Assembly (NCBI GenBank): GCA_002300355.1
Contig: NSGV01000003.1
Span: forward strand, 310,001-374,000
Source: Streptomyces sp. TLI_235
GTDB taxonomy: Bacteria > Actinomycetota > Actinomycetes > Streptomycetales > Streptomycetaceae
DNA length: 64,000 nucleotides
Direction of reading: 5' to 3'
Part shown: in pieces, positions 17,627 to 25,021 of the stretch
Numbering within the stretch: position 1 is the stretch's first letter
Layout of the letters: each line of letters opens with the position of its first letter
The notes under the pieces: generated by a model
Database searches by the model: none
Seen by the model: only the letters and a program-made list of their open reading frames with translations
Told to the model about the DNA's origin: nothing
Position numbers and translations under genes: made by a program

Positions 17627-18131
17627 CGTCGCCACCAAGGATCTGACATGGGACGACATCGCCGATCAGACCGAACGGATCGCCCGCGCCCTGCGGCCGG
17701 GCCCTCTCCCGCAGACGGTTGTCGGCGTGGTGCGCGGCGGCCTGATCCCCGCCGTGATCCTCGCGCACCGGCTCGGCGTCCGCGACGTGCGCGCGCTGGA
17801 GATCACCCACACCGTTGACGACTCCACCAACGCGGCGAAGACCGCCCGGCCGGTGACCCGCAACAGCGCCTCGCTGGGAGACGTCGCCGGACGGGACGTC
17901 CTAGTGGTCGACGACGTGGCCGGCACCGGCGAAACCCTCGCCGCCGCAGCGCACCTCATCGAGCAGGCCGGTGCGGCTCGGGTGCGCAGCGCGGTGCTGG
18001 TGGTCAACACGGCGAACTGGGCCGGTGACCGGCCACCGGCCCAGGCGGTGACCTCGATCGGGGAGACGGTGCGGTGCTGGGTCACCTTCCCGTGGGAGAG
18101 CGCCGCGGCGCGGTCGGGGGAGGGCGCGTGA
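17616..18131 (+). CDS. phosphoribosyltransferase-domain protein
   Basis: A 171-residue type I phosphoribosyltransferase. VVGVVRGGLIPAVILAHRL near residue 35 is the N-terminal loop region of xanthine/hypoxanthine-type PRTases. VLVVDDVAGTGETLAAA near residue 92 is the 13-residue PRPP-binding motif with its two acidic residues. The start is GTG at 17616 after GGGAGGA, inside the end of queE, so translation is coupled. In the tubercidin and toyocamycin pathways a PRTase of this kind joins the 7-deazapurine base to ribose-5-phosphate. The same role is the natural guess here, with 7-carboxy-7-deazaguanine as candidate base. Confidence 0.85.
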   Translation: MAADVATKDLTWDDIADQTERIARALRPGPLPQTVVGVVRGGLIPAVILAHRLGVRDVRALEITHTVDDSTNAAKTARPVTRNSASLGDVAGRDVLVVDDVAGTGETLAAAAHLIEQAGAARVRSAVLVVNTANWAGDRPPAQAVTSIGETVRCWVTFPWESAAARSGEGA

Positions 18132-19234
18132 GCACGGTCGCGTTGTGCCTGCTGTCCTACCGGCTGGACCAGCCGTCGGGGATTGACCGGTCCATCGGGG
18201 CCCTGGTGGAGGGCCTGCGCCGGCTGGGACACACGCCGCTGGTCCTGGCGGCCGGCCCCGCCCCGCACCGGCTCGAGCCGGGTGTGATCCGGCTGAAGAG
18301 TGTCAGCCTGCCGCAGCCGGCGACCAACGCCGACGTGCTCGCCGCCCTCGCCGACCCCCGCCCGGTGGTGGAGGAAGTCCGTGGCATCCTCACCGACTGC
18401 CGGGTGGACGCCGTCTGCTGGGGCGACACTCTGTGGGGCTTGGGCTATCTCGACCCGGTGCCCGACGGTGTCACCACGGCCCTGATGGTCCACAAGATCC
18501 GGCCCGGCGGTGAGGACCGGTGGCAGCGCGCACTAGCTGCGGCCGACGTCATCTGCCCCGCCAGCGACTACCTCGCGGTCAGTGGTGCCGCGGCGGGTCT
18601 GGACACCACCCGCTGGGTGACCGTGCCCAACGCCCTGCACACCCTCCTTGCGCCCACGCCCTCCGGAGAGCGGGAGAAGCTGCGGGAGGCCGGGCCCGTG
18701 CGCATCGTCTCGCGTGCCGACCCGGCCAAGGGACTCGCCGAACTCCTTCACGCCCTGCCCGACGGCTGGGGCCGGCCCGTCGAACTGGTCCTCGCCGAGG
18801 CCGGCTTCGAGCTCCAGCCCGGCGGACAGGCCCAGACCCTCGCTGCCTGCCGGGCAGTTGCGGCCCGGCGCCCGGACATCGTGTCGGTCCTACCGGCGCT
18901 TGGCTGGGCCGAGGTGCCCGGCTTCTTCGCCGGTGCAGCGGCCACCATCATCTCCACCCGCGTGCCGGAGACGTTCTGCTTCACCGCGGCAGAGGCCCTG
19001 TCCGTCGGTACCCCGGTGGTCGGCTTCGATCTCGGCAACGTGCCGCGTCTGGCCCGAGCGGCCGGACGCACCGTCCCGCTGGACGCCGGCCCGCAGGCCC
19101 TGTGGTCGGCCCTCGGCGACCTGCTGGCCGACCCGGACGGCTACCGGCGGGCGAGTACCGCGGCGCCCGAGCAGGTCGCCCGGTTCACCCCCGAGAAGTC
19201 CGCCCGCGCTCTGCTGAACGCCCTGGGCCTGTAG
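18128..19234 (+). CDS. glycosyltransferase, GT-B fold, family 4-like
   Basis: A 368-residue GT-B glycosyltransferase. The N-terminal half has the Rossmann start VALCLLSYRLDQPSGIDRSI and the loop LVLAAGPAP. The C-terminal half carries VRIVSRADPAKGLAELLHAL and ETFCFTAAEALSVGTPVVGF, the donor-sugar-nucleotide region of GT4 enzymes with its paired glutamates. GTG at 18128 overlaps the previous stop (GTGA). No membrane segment, so a cytoplasmic enzyme. In a deazapurine-type cluster it would decorate a small molecule rather than build cell wall; donor and acceptor are unknown. A PIG-L deacetylase downstream hints at an N-acetylhexosamine donor. Confidence 0.8.
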   Translation: MSTVALCLLSYRLDQPSGIDRSIGALVEGLRRLGHTPLVLAAGPAPHRLEPGVIRLKSVSLPQPATNADVLAALADPRPVVEEVRGILTDCRVDAVCWGDTLWGLGYLDPVPDGVTTALMVHKIRPGGEDRWQRALAAADVICPASDYLAVSGAAAGLDTTRWVTVPNALHTLLAPTPSGEREKLREAGPVRIVSRADPAKGLAELLHALPDGWGRPVELVLAEAGFELQPGGQAQTLAACRAVAARRPDIVSVLPALGWAEVPGFFAGAAATIISTRVPETFCFTAAEALSVGTPVVGFDLGNVPRLARAAGRTVPLDAGPQALWSALGDLLADPDGYRRASTAAPEQVARFTPEKSARALLNALGL

Positions 19235-19320
19235 CGCCGCCCACTCGAGCACCGCCGCCGCGCCGCGCGGGCGCACCGCGCGGCCCCGTCGCTCCTTCCC
19301 ACGGACAAGAGGAGGACCCC

Positions 19321-19942
19321 GTGTCCCACACCCTGACCATTCCCGCCCCGCCGGCCGCTTCCCGGGCGGCCGCCGGTCCGGTCGACACCGCGGCGGTCGA
19401 GGACTGCGTGCGCCAGCTGCTGCGCGCGCTCGGCCAGGACGTCGACCGGCCCGGCCTGCTGGAGACGCCCGCCCGCGTCGCCCGGTTCTGGGCCGAGTTC
19501 CTCGGCCACGAGCCGGGCGCCACCGGCACCGTCTTCGAGCACACCGTGCAGGGCGAGGACTGCGTCGCCGTCGGCGGCATCCGCACCGCCAGCATGTGCG
19601 AGCACCACCTGCTTCCCTTCACGGTCGAGGTGTCCGTCGCCTACCGCCCCGCCGGGCAGGTGCTGGGCCTGTCGAAGATCGTGCGGATCGTCGAGCAGCA
19701 GGCCCACGCCCTGCAGCTGCAGGAGCGCCTCACCGCCCAGGTCGCCGAAGAGATCGCCCGGCTGACGGGCAGCCAGGCGGTCGCGGTTTGGGCGGTGGGC
19801 GAGCACCAGTGCATGACGGTGCGCGGAGTGCGCCCACGGCGCGCGCACCGCCACCGAGTACCTGCTCCCCGCCCTCGCCCGCGACGCGCCGCTCGCCGAG
19901 CGGCTGCGCCGTGCGGCGGCGATGACGGGAGCCGGCCGGTGA
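19321..19942 (+). CDS. folE: GTP cyclohydrolase I, frame broken near the 3' end in this sequence
   Basis: GTP cyclohydrolase I opens the GTP ring to dihydroneopterin triphosphate, the QueD substrate. GTG at 19321 follows AAGAGGAGGAC. Signatures: LLETPARVARFW, MCEHHLLPF (zinc Cys and His), LSKIVRIVEQQAHALQLQER and QCMTVRGVR. At about 19832-19840 the frame is lost. The next frame continues correctly as GARTATEYLLPALARDA and ends at a TGA at 19940-19942 that overlaps the next GTG start by 4 bp, as elsewhere in this operon. Two bases missing from a CG run would explain it, so a sequencing error is more likely than a dead gene. Restored length is about 207 residues, normal for the family. Confidence 0.82.
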
Positions 19943-20688
19943 CCACCTGGGTGGCGCTGGAAGGGGTGAACGGGGTCGGCAAAAGCCACCTCGGCCGCCG
20001 GGCCGCAGCCGTCCTGGGGGAGCGGTGCGCGGCGCTGGTCGAGCTGCCCGACTCCCCGCCCACGGGCCTGCCCGGCCAGGTGATCGCCGCGCTGCACGGC
20101 GGCGACCGGTTCCTGCGCACCGGGCACCCGCACACCGAGACGCTGCTGCTGGCCGCGCTCCAGGTCCACCGCTGGGAGGCGTTGGCGCCAGTAGCCGCCG
20201 GCCGGGTGGTGCTGGAGGACCGCGGCCCCGCCTCGGTCGCCGTCTACCAGGCCGCCGTGCTCGCCGAGGCGGCCAACGCCACCGATACCTGGGCGCTGCA
20301 GCAGGCCCTGGCCATCGAACAGATCATCACCGCCTGGCGACCCGCGCCCACCACCACCGTGCTGCTCACCGACGACCCCGCGGTGTGCCTGGCCCGGTTC
20401 GAGGAGCGCACCGGCCAGCCGGCCTGCGCCGACGAGCGGGCGCTGATGGCCCGCGCCGGCCGCCTCTACCACCTGCTCGCCGCCGACCGGCCCGAGCAGT
20501 ACCTCGTGCTCGACCGACGCGTCCTCGGCGAGGACCAGGCCGTCGAGTCCATCACCGAAGCGTGCCGCACCGCGGCCGCCACGACCCCGGAAGGAGCCAC
20601 CCGTGAAGCCGATCAGCCTGCTGTGGGGGCTGCGCTCGCACTGCGCCTCCCACGGCTGCCTGTACTGCTACTTCGGGACGATCAGTGA
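19939..20688 (+). CDS. thymidylate-kinase-like nucleotide kinase
   Basis: A 249-residue P-loop kinase. VALEGVNGVGKSHL near residues 5-18 is the Walker A motif in the context of dTMP kinases. VVLEDRGPASVAVYQ is the DRx/Tyr region, TTTVLLTDDPAVCLARFEERT the base-binding and LID-adjacent strand. GTG at 19939 overlaps the restored folE stop. The C-terminal 29 residues overlap the next gene by 86 bp and lack kinase character, so the natural stop may lie earlier. In this cluster it probably phosphorylates a modified nucleoside monophosphate rather than dTMP. This is inference. Confidence 0.75.
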   Translation: MTTWVALEGVNGVGKSHLGRRAAAVLGERCAALVELPDSPPTGLPGQVIAALHGGDRFLRTGHPHTETLLLAALQVHRWEALAPVAAGRVVLEDRGPASVAVYQAAVLAEAANATDTWALQQALAIEQIITAWRPAPTTTVLLTDDPAVCLARFEERTGQPACADERALMARAGRLYHLLAADRPEQYLVLDRRVLGEDQAVESITEACRTAAATTPEGATREADQPAVGAALALRLPRLPVLLLRDDQ

Positions 20689-21649
20689 GCACCGCGAGCA
20701 GATGCCCACCGTCCCCGGGGTGCTCTCCCACCTGTCGCCGAACGACCTGACCACCGCCGACGTGCTGACCTTCGCCGAGACGCTTCACGACTCGCCCGTG
20801 GGCCGGGTGTTCCTCGCCGGCGGCGAGCCGCTGCTGTGGAAGCCGATCATCAAGCTGATCGATGTCCTCAAGGCGGGCGGCCTGGAGGTGGTGGTGTGCA
20901 CCAGCGGCGTCGCCCTGAACCGCCCGGACCTGCGCGAGCCGCTCATCGAGCTCTGCGTCGACGCCGTGTCGGTGTCGCTGGACAGCGCCGACCCCGTCCA
21001 TAACGACCGGTGGCGGCCTCCGCGCCGGGAAGGCGACGGCTGGGAGTCCGTCGTGTCGGGCATCAGCGCGCTGATTGCCGCCCGCGGCCGTGGGCCTCGG
21101 CCTAAGGTCGGCGTCTACAGCGTCATCACCCGCCGCAACCTCGCCGACATCGTCGCCGTGCCCGAGCTCGCCGCGGCCCTCGGCTGTGACTACGCCGTCC
21201 CGCAGCCGATCGCCCTCGACGAGGCTGATCACCGCCTGGCCGCCGAGCTGTCCCTCACCGCCGAGCACCTGCCCGAGCTGCAACAGCGGTTCAACGACCT
21301 GTACGCCGCCGAGCTGCCGCTGATCCTGCCCGAGCGCAGCTACGCGGGCCAGATCGCCTCCGCCGTCGCCCGGCCGACCGATCTCGTACCGGGCTGCTTC
21401 GGCGGCGACACTCTGTACTTCGTCCAGCCGGACGGCACGGTGTGGGACTGCCCGTCGTCCCTGAAGATCGCCGCCACCCCGCCCGGCCGCCACCGCAGCA
21501 TCAAGGGCGCCCATGCGCGGGAGCTGTTCCCCACCCCGACCGGCTGCGGCGCCGACTGCGCGCTGTTCTCCGTCGACTGCGTCAACATGTGGCCGCTCAC
21601 CGGCTTCCCCGTCCTCGCGCCCACCGGACCGGAGGTCCCCCGTGCCTGA
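20603..21649 (+). CDS. radical SAM enzyme with C-terminal Cys-rich region
   Basis: A 348-residue radical SAM protein. CASHGCLYC near residue 14 is the cluster-binding motif, but with four residues between the first two cysteines (CX4CX2C) instead of three. VFLAGGEPLLW is the SAM-binding GGEP loop, VVVCTSGVALN and SVSLDSADPVH follow as barrel strands. The C-terminal part carries cysteines in CFGGD, WDCPSS, GCGADCALFSVDC, suggesting an auxiliary SPASM/twitch-like cluster. GTG at 20603 follows AAGGAG. It overlaps the kinase by 86 bp and the aminotransferase by 8 bp. Substrate unknown; probably a key tailoring enzyme of the cluster. Confidence 0.83.
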   Translation: MKPISLLWGLRSHCASHGCLYCYFGTISEHREQMPTVPGVLSHLSPNDLTTADVLTFAETLHDSPVGRVFLAGGEPLLWKPIIKLIDVLKAGGLEVVVCTSGVALNRPDLREPLIELCVDAVSVSLDSADPVHNDRWRPPRREGDGWESVVSGISALIAARGRGPRPKVGVYSVITRRNLADIVAVPELAAALGCDYAVPQPIALDEADHRLAAELSLTAEHLPELQQRFNDLYAAELPLILPERSYAGQIASAVARPTDLVPGCFGGDTLYFVQPDGTVWDCPSSLKIAATPPGRHRSIKGAHARELFPTPTGCGADCALFSVDCVNMWPLTGFPVLAPTGPEVPRA

Positions 21650-22733
21650 GAACACCGCTCACCGGGCGATGGCCGCCGCCGTCGCCCGCATGCCCGACCC
21701 AACGAGCTACCAGGAGGCCACCCTCCTGGAGACCGAGCTCGCCCAGGCCTTCGGCGCCCGCCGGGCCGTCGCCGTCTCCTCCGGCACCGCGGCGATCACC
21801 ACCGCCCTGGCCGCCTGCGGCATCGGCGCAGGAGACGAGGTCCTGCTGCCCGCCGTCACTGTCGTCATGACCGTCGCAGCCGTCGCAGCGTCCGGCGCCC
21901 GCCCGGTGTTCGTCGACGCCGATACTGACGGCCTCGGCATGGACCTGGGGGACGTCGCGGCGAAGACCGGCCCGAACACCAAGGCCGTGGTGGCCGTGCA
22001 CCTGGCCGGCCGCACCGACGGCATCCACAATCTGGCCGCCTACACCCGCACCGCAGGGCTGCGCCTGGTCGAGGACGCCTGCCAGGCCCAGGGGACCACC
22101 ACCCGCGGCCGCTCGGCCGGCACCATCGGCGACATCGGCTGCTTCTCCCTCAAGGACGGGAAGATCATCTCCTGCGGGGAGGGCGGCTACCTCCTCACCG
22201 ACGACGACGTCCTCGCCGACCGGGCCGCCGCCTTCCGCACCCACTGGCAGAGCGACGCCCCCGACGCCCCGGCCGGAAGCCGCCTCGGCTTCAACCACCG
22301 TCTGGCCGAGCCGCTCGCCGCCCTCGCCCGCCACCACCTCGCCCGCTTCCCCGAAGCCCTGGCCCTGCGCCGGCAGCAGGCCGCCGCCCTGCACCGGGCG
22401 GTCGACAACACCCCCGGCCTTGCGCCGATCGCAGCGGCCGAGGAGGAGCGGCCCAACGGCTACGGCGCCCTGTGGCGGCTGACCCTGCCCCGGCCGCGCG
22501 ACTTCAGCATCCGCCTGGCCGAGGCGGGCGTGCCCAACAGCGTCGGCACCCACCGACTGACCGCGGCCCACCGCCACCCCGCCGGCGCCCGTTTCGCGAC
22601 CTGCGATCTTGCCCGCGCGGAGGCTACTGTGGATGCCCTGCTGGCCGTTCCCTTCACCGAGCACGACAGCGAACAGGCCATCCAGCAGCGAGCGTTGACG
22701 ATCCGACAGGAGGCCGCCGCGTGGACCGGTTGA
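21642..22733 (+). CDS. DegT/DnrJ/EryC1/StrS-family PLP aminotransferase
   Basis: A 363-residue sugar-aminotransferase-type enzyme. Signatures: AVSSGTAAITTALAACGIG, VLLPAVTVVMTVAAV, ARPVFVDADTDGLGMD, VEDACQAQGTTTRG, and FSLKDGKIISCGEGGYLLT containing the likely PLP lysine. These enzymes normally transaminate nucleotide-linked keto-sugars or cyclitols. GTG at 21642 follows GGAGGT, and the gene overlaps the radical SAM gene by 8 bp. Combined with the glycosyltransferase and PIG-L deacetylase it suggests an amino-sugar or amino-cyclitol part in the final product. Confidence 0.87.
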   Translation: MPENTAHRAMAAAVARMPDPTSYQEATLLETELAQAFGARRAVAVSSGTAAITTALAACGIGAGDEVLLPAVTVVMTVAAVAASGARPVFVDADTDGLGMDLGDVAAKTGPNTKAVVAVHLAGRTDGIHNLAAYTRTAGLRLVEDACQAQGTTTRGRSAGTIGDIGCFSLKDGKIISCGEGGYLLTDDDVLADRAAAFRTHWQSDAPDAPAGSRLGFNHRLAEPLAALARHHLARFPEALALRRQQAAALHRAVDNTPGLAPIAAAEEERPNGYGALWRLTLPRPRDFSIRLAEAGVPNSVGTHRLTAAHRHPAGARFATCDLARAEATVDALLAVPFTEHDSEQAIQQRALTIRQEAAAWTG

Positions 22734-23386
22734 TGCAGGACCAGCGCTTCACCGACACGACCTTCGTCGTGATCGACTTCGAGGGACTCACCCCCGCCGG
22801 CCGGCCCGCCGAGCCGATCGAGGTCGCGGCCCTCGCACTGCGCGCCGATGGCGGCCAACTGGTCGAGGTCGGACGGTTCGAGTCCCTGATCCGCCCGCCC
22901 GCCGACGTCCCCGTCACCGCGTTCGACACCGCGCAGACCGGCATCACCGCGCAGATGCTCGCCGCCGCGCCGACGGCCGCCGAGGTGATGGCCCGCCTGG
23001 ACGGACGTCTGAGCGTGCCCCCGTACAAGCTGGTCGCCCACCACGCCTCGACCGAGGCCGGAATGATCGCCCACCAGGCCGGGCACTGCCCCACCCTTGC
23101 CTCCACACCGCTCCTGGACACGGTGCGCCTCGCGAAGGCCGTACTGCCCGGCCTCGGCACCTACCGTCTGGACAACCTGCTCAGCTACTACGGCATCACG
23201 CGGCCTGCTGACCGGCACCGGGCGATGCCGGACGTCGAGGTCACGGCCCAGCTCCTGGCCCGGCTGCTGGCCGACGAGGGTGCCGCCGGCCGGTGGCGCA
23301 CCCTCCTCGACCTCGACGCGGCCGCCGGGCTGCAGCCCAAGCGCCTCAGCCCCGAACCGGTGCTGGAGCAGAGCGCCCTGTTCTGA
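22721..23386 (+). CDS. DEDDh 3'-5' exonuclease-like protein
   Basis: A 221-residue DnaQ-fold protein. FVVIDFEGLTP near residue 14 has the D-x-E pair of motif Exo I. VAHHASTEAGMIAHQ corresponds to Exo II. HRAMPDVEVTAQLLARLL has the H...D of Exo III (DEDDh type). GTG at 22721 is chosen because GACAGGAGG stands 7 bp before it; ATG 22733 is possible. It overlaps the aminotransferase gene by 13 bp and closes the co-directional run. A nuclease is unusual in a small-molecule operon. It may trim or recycle nucleic acid containing the modified base, or act on a nucleotide; neither can be shown here. Confidence 0.8.
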   Translation: MDRLMQDQRFTDTTFVVIDFEGLTPAGRPAEPIEVAALALRADGGQLVEVGRFESLIRPPADVPVTAFDTAQTGITAQMLAAAPTAAEVMARLDGRLSVPPYKLVAHHASTEAGMIAHQAGHCPTLASTPLLDTVRLAKAVLPGLGTYRLDNLLSYYGITRPADRHRAMPDVEVTAQLLARLLADEGAAGRWRTLLDLDAAAGLQPKRLSPEPVLEQSALF

Positions 23387-23395
23387 CCCCCGGGC

Positions 23396-23890
23396 TCACG
23401 CCGACAGGAGCAGCGCCCCGTCCGCGATCATCGCGAAGAGCTGCTTCACCTGCAGACGTGAGTCCTCCGACAGGCCCTCGGCTTCGGCGATCTCCTGCTC
23501 GGTGAACCACCGCACCTCGTGCACCGCGCCCTGGTCCACCGTGCCGTCGTGGACCTGGGCCACGAAGACGTGGTCGACGTGGACGTGCGGCTCGCGGGTG
23601 TGGTTGTCGGCGCAGGCGTCCATCTCGACCACCCACCACGGAGCGGGAACCGCGCTGTGCGGGAACCCGGCCGGAAGAGGCAGCGACGGGCCGGGCAGCA
23701 GTTCGGCCCGCAGCCCCGTCTCCTCCCCGACTTCGCGCAGCGCGGCCTCTGCCGCACTCTCGTCCGCCTCCACGTGCCCGCCGGCCGGCAGCCACAGCTC
23801 CAGCCGCGGGTGCCACACCAGAGCTGTCCTACGGACGCCGTCCCCGTCGGTGCGGAAGACGAACGCGCTGGCCGTCGATTCCTTGATCAC
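23396..23890 (-). CDS. NUDIX hydrolase
   Basis: A 164-residue NUDIX protein. GGHVEADESAAEAALREVGE followed by ETGL is a complete Nudix box (GX5EX7REUXEEXGU), residues about 42-64. The surrounding HPRLELWLPAGGH and WFTEQEIAEAE fit the fold. GTG at 23890 is chosen because GAGGAG lies just upstream on the minus strand; longer frames lack this. It runs opposite to all its neighbours, with its 3' end 9 bp from the exonuclease stop. NUDIX enzymes cleave nucleoside diphosphate derivatives. In tubercidin biosynthesis one removes phosphate from the deazapurine nucleotide, so a cluster role is plausible but unproven. Confidence 0.87.
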   Translation of the reverse strand: MIKESTASAFVFRTDGDGVRRTALVWHPRLELWLPAGGHVEADESAAEAALREVGEETGLRAELLPGPSLPLPAGFPHSAVPAPWWVVEMDACADNHTREPHVHVDHVFVAQVHDGTVDQGAVHEVRWFTEQEIAEAEGLSEDSRLQVKQLFAMIADGALLLSA

Positions 23891-24037
23891 TTCTACTCCT
23901 CGGCATTCGGCCCACGGCGCCGCCCGGGCCCACCCCCGGGTGGCAGGGGCCGAGCCTTTCACACCCCGCACTACCTCCATGACCAAACGTCACCGATCCG
24001 GCCACCGCGCCGCCCGGCCCCGGCAAGGGAGAAACCC

Positions 24038-25021
24038 GTGGAGAGAGTCTGGAAGGGCCTGCTCACCTGCGAGTACGAGCACACCCGGCCCGGCAGCACC
24101 GCGCTGGAGCTCGACCTGTACACCACCTCACTCACCCGCTGGCCGCTGGTCTTCATGGACGACCCCCGCCCGTACGGGCGACTGCGGCGCGCAGGCATCG
24201 TCGACATCCCCGAGAGCGACCACCTCGCCCTCACCGACGGCTGGCACCACCTGCTCGCCGACCCCGCCTACGCCGCCGCGATGGTCACCGCCGCCGAGCA
24301 GCGGCACCAGCGCGCCGACGCCGCCCTCCTTGCCCTGGAGCACCAGCTGGACCGTGGCGCGGCGGCCGAGCGGCAGCTGGCCGCCGCGACCGAGGCGTTC
24401 CTCGGCGTGATGAGCGCCCACATCGTCAACTGGCTCCTTCCCGACGACCAGTGGCAGGAGCTGCTCGCCGGCCTGCTCGGAAGTGACGCCGACGGACGGG
24501 CCTGCCGCCTCGCGCTGAACACCCCCGATGTCACTGGTCACCTCCTGGACGCCCACCTGGTGCTCCTGGACGGCGCCGCCGCGCTCGCAGACGGCGCCGA
24601 CCTCGCCACCGCGGCCGACAGCCTCGCCGCCCGTGCCGGAACCCTGTACGGCGACGGTTCCCCGGCCGCCGCCGCGATGCCGCTCGAGGACCGTGCCCGT
24701 GCCGCCCACTTGCTCACCGCCACCGCCGCCACCGACACCGCCGGCCAGCGCAACCTCATCGACGCATCGCGCCGCCGAGCGGTCCATCTGCGCGACGCGT
24801 GGGTGCTGGCCGCCCGGCTCGCCGCCGCCGGTGATCCAGCGGCCACCGCGCGGGTGGCGGCGCTGGCCTGCGTGTGCCGGTGGGCGGCCGGCAGCGAGGA
24901 GACCCGCAAGGTCCAGCGGCACCGCTTCCTCGCCGCCGCCCGCCGCTGGTGCGCACTCCGCAACACCGACCCCGCCACCGTCACCACCGCCGACCTGCTG
25001 GCCCCGGGAGCCGCCCGATGA
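24038..25021 (+). CDS. hypothetical helical protein next to the dikinase-like gene
   Basis: A 327-residue protein I do not recognise. The N-terminus has GLLTCEYEHTRPGSTALELD, the middle is strongly alpha-helical and Ala/Leu-rich (AEQRHQRADAALLALEHQLD, LLTATAATDTAGQRN), and there are no membrane segments, signal peptide or catalytic motifs I can name. GTG at 24038 follows AAGGGAGA. The stop overlaps the next start (ATGA), so it is tightly coupled to the PEP-synthase-like gene and could be its partner or supply a missing domain. This is context only. Confidence 0.72.
   Translation: MERVWKGLLTCEYEHTRPGSTALELDLYTTSLTRWPLVFMDDPRPYGRLRRAGIVDIPESDHLALTDGWHHLLADPAYAAAMVTAAEQRHQRADAALLALEHQLDRGAAAERQLAAATEAFLGVMSAHIVNWLLPDDQWQELLAGLLGSDADGRACRLALNTPDVTGHLLDAHLVLLDGAAALADGADLATAADSLAARAGTLYGDGSPAAAAMPLEDRARAAHLLTATAATDTAGQRNLIDASRRRAVHLRDAWVLAARLAAAGDPAATARVAALACVCRWAAGSEETRKVQRHRFLAAARRWCALRNTDPATVTTADLLAPGAAR

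Noticed and set aside
16140..23386. Queuosine or Dpd DNA-modification operon
   Set aside because: QueE, QueD and FolE are shared with those pathways, but QueC, Tgt, QueA and all Dpd genes are missing from the window, and sugar-tailoring genes are present instead.
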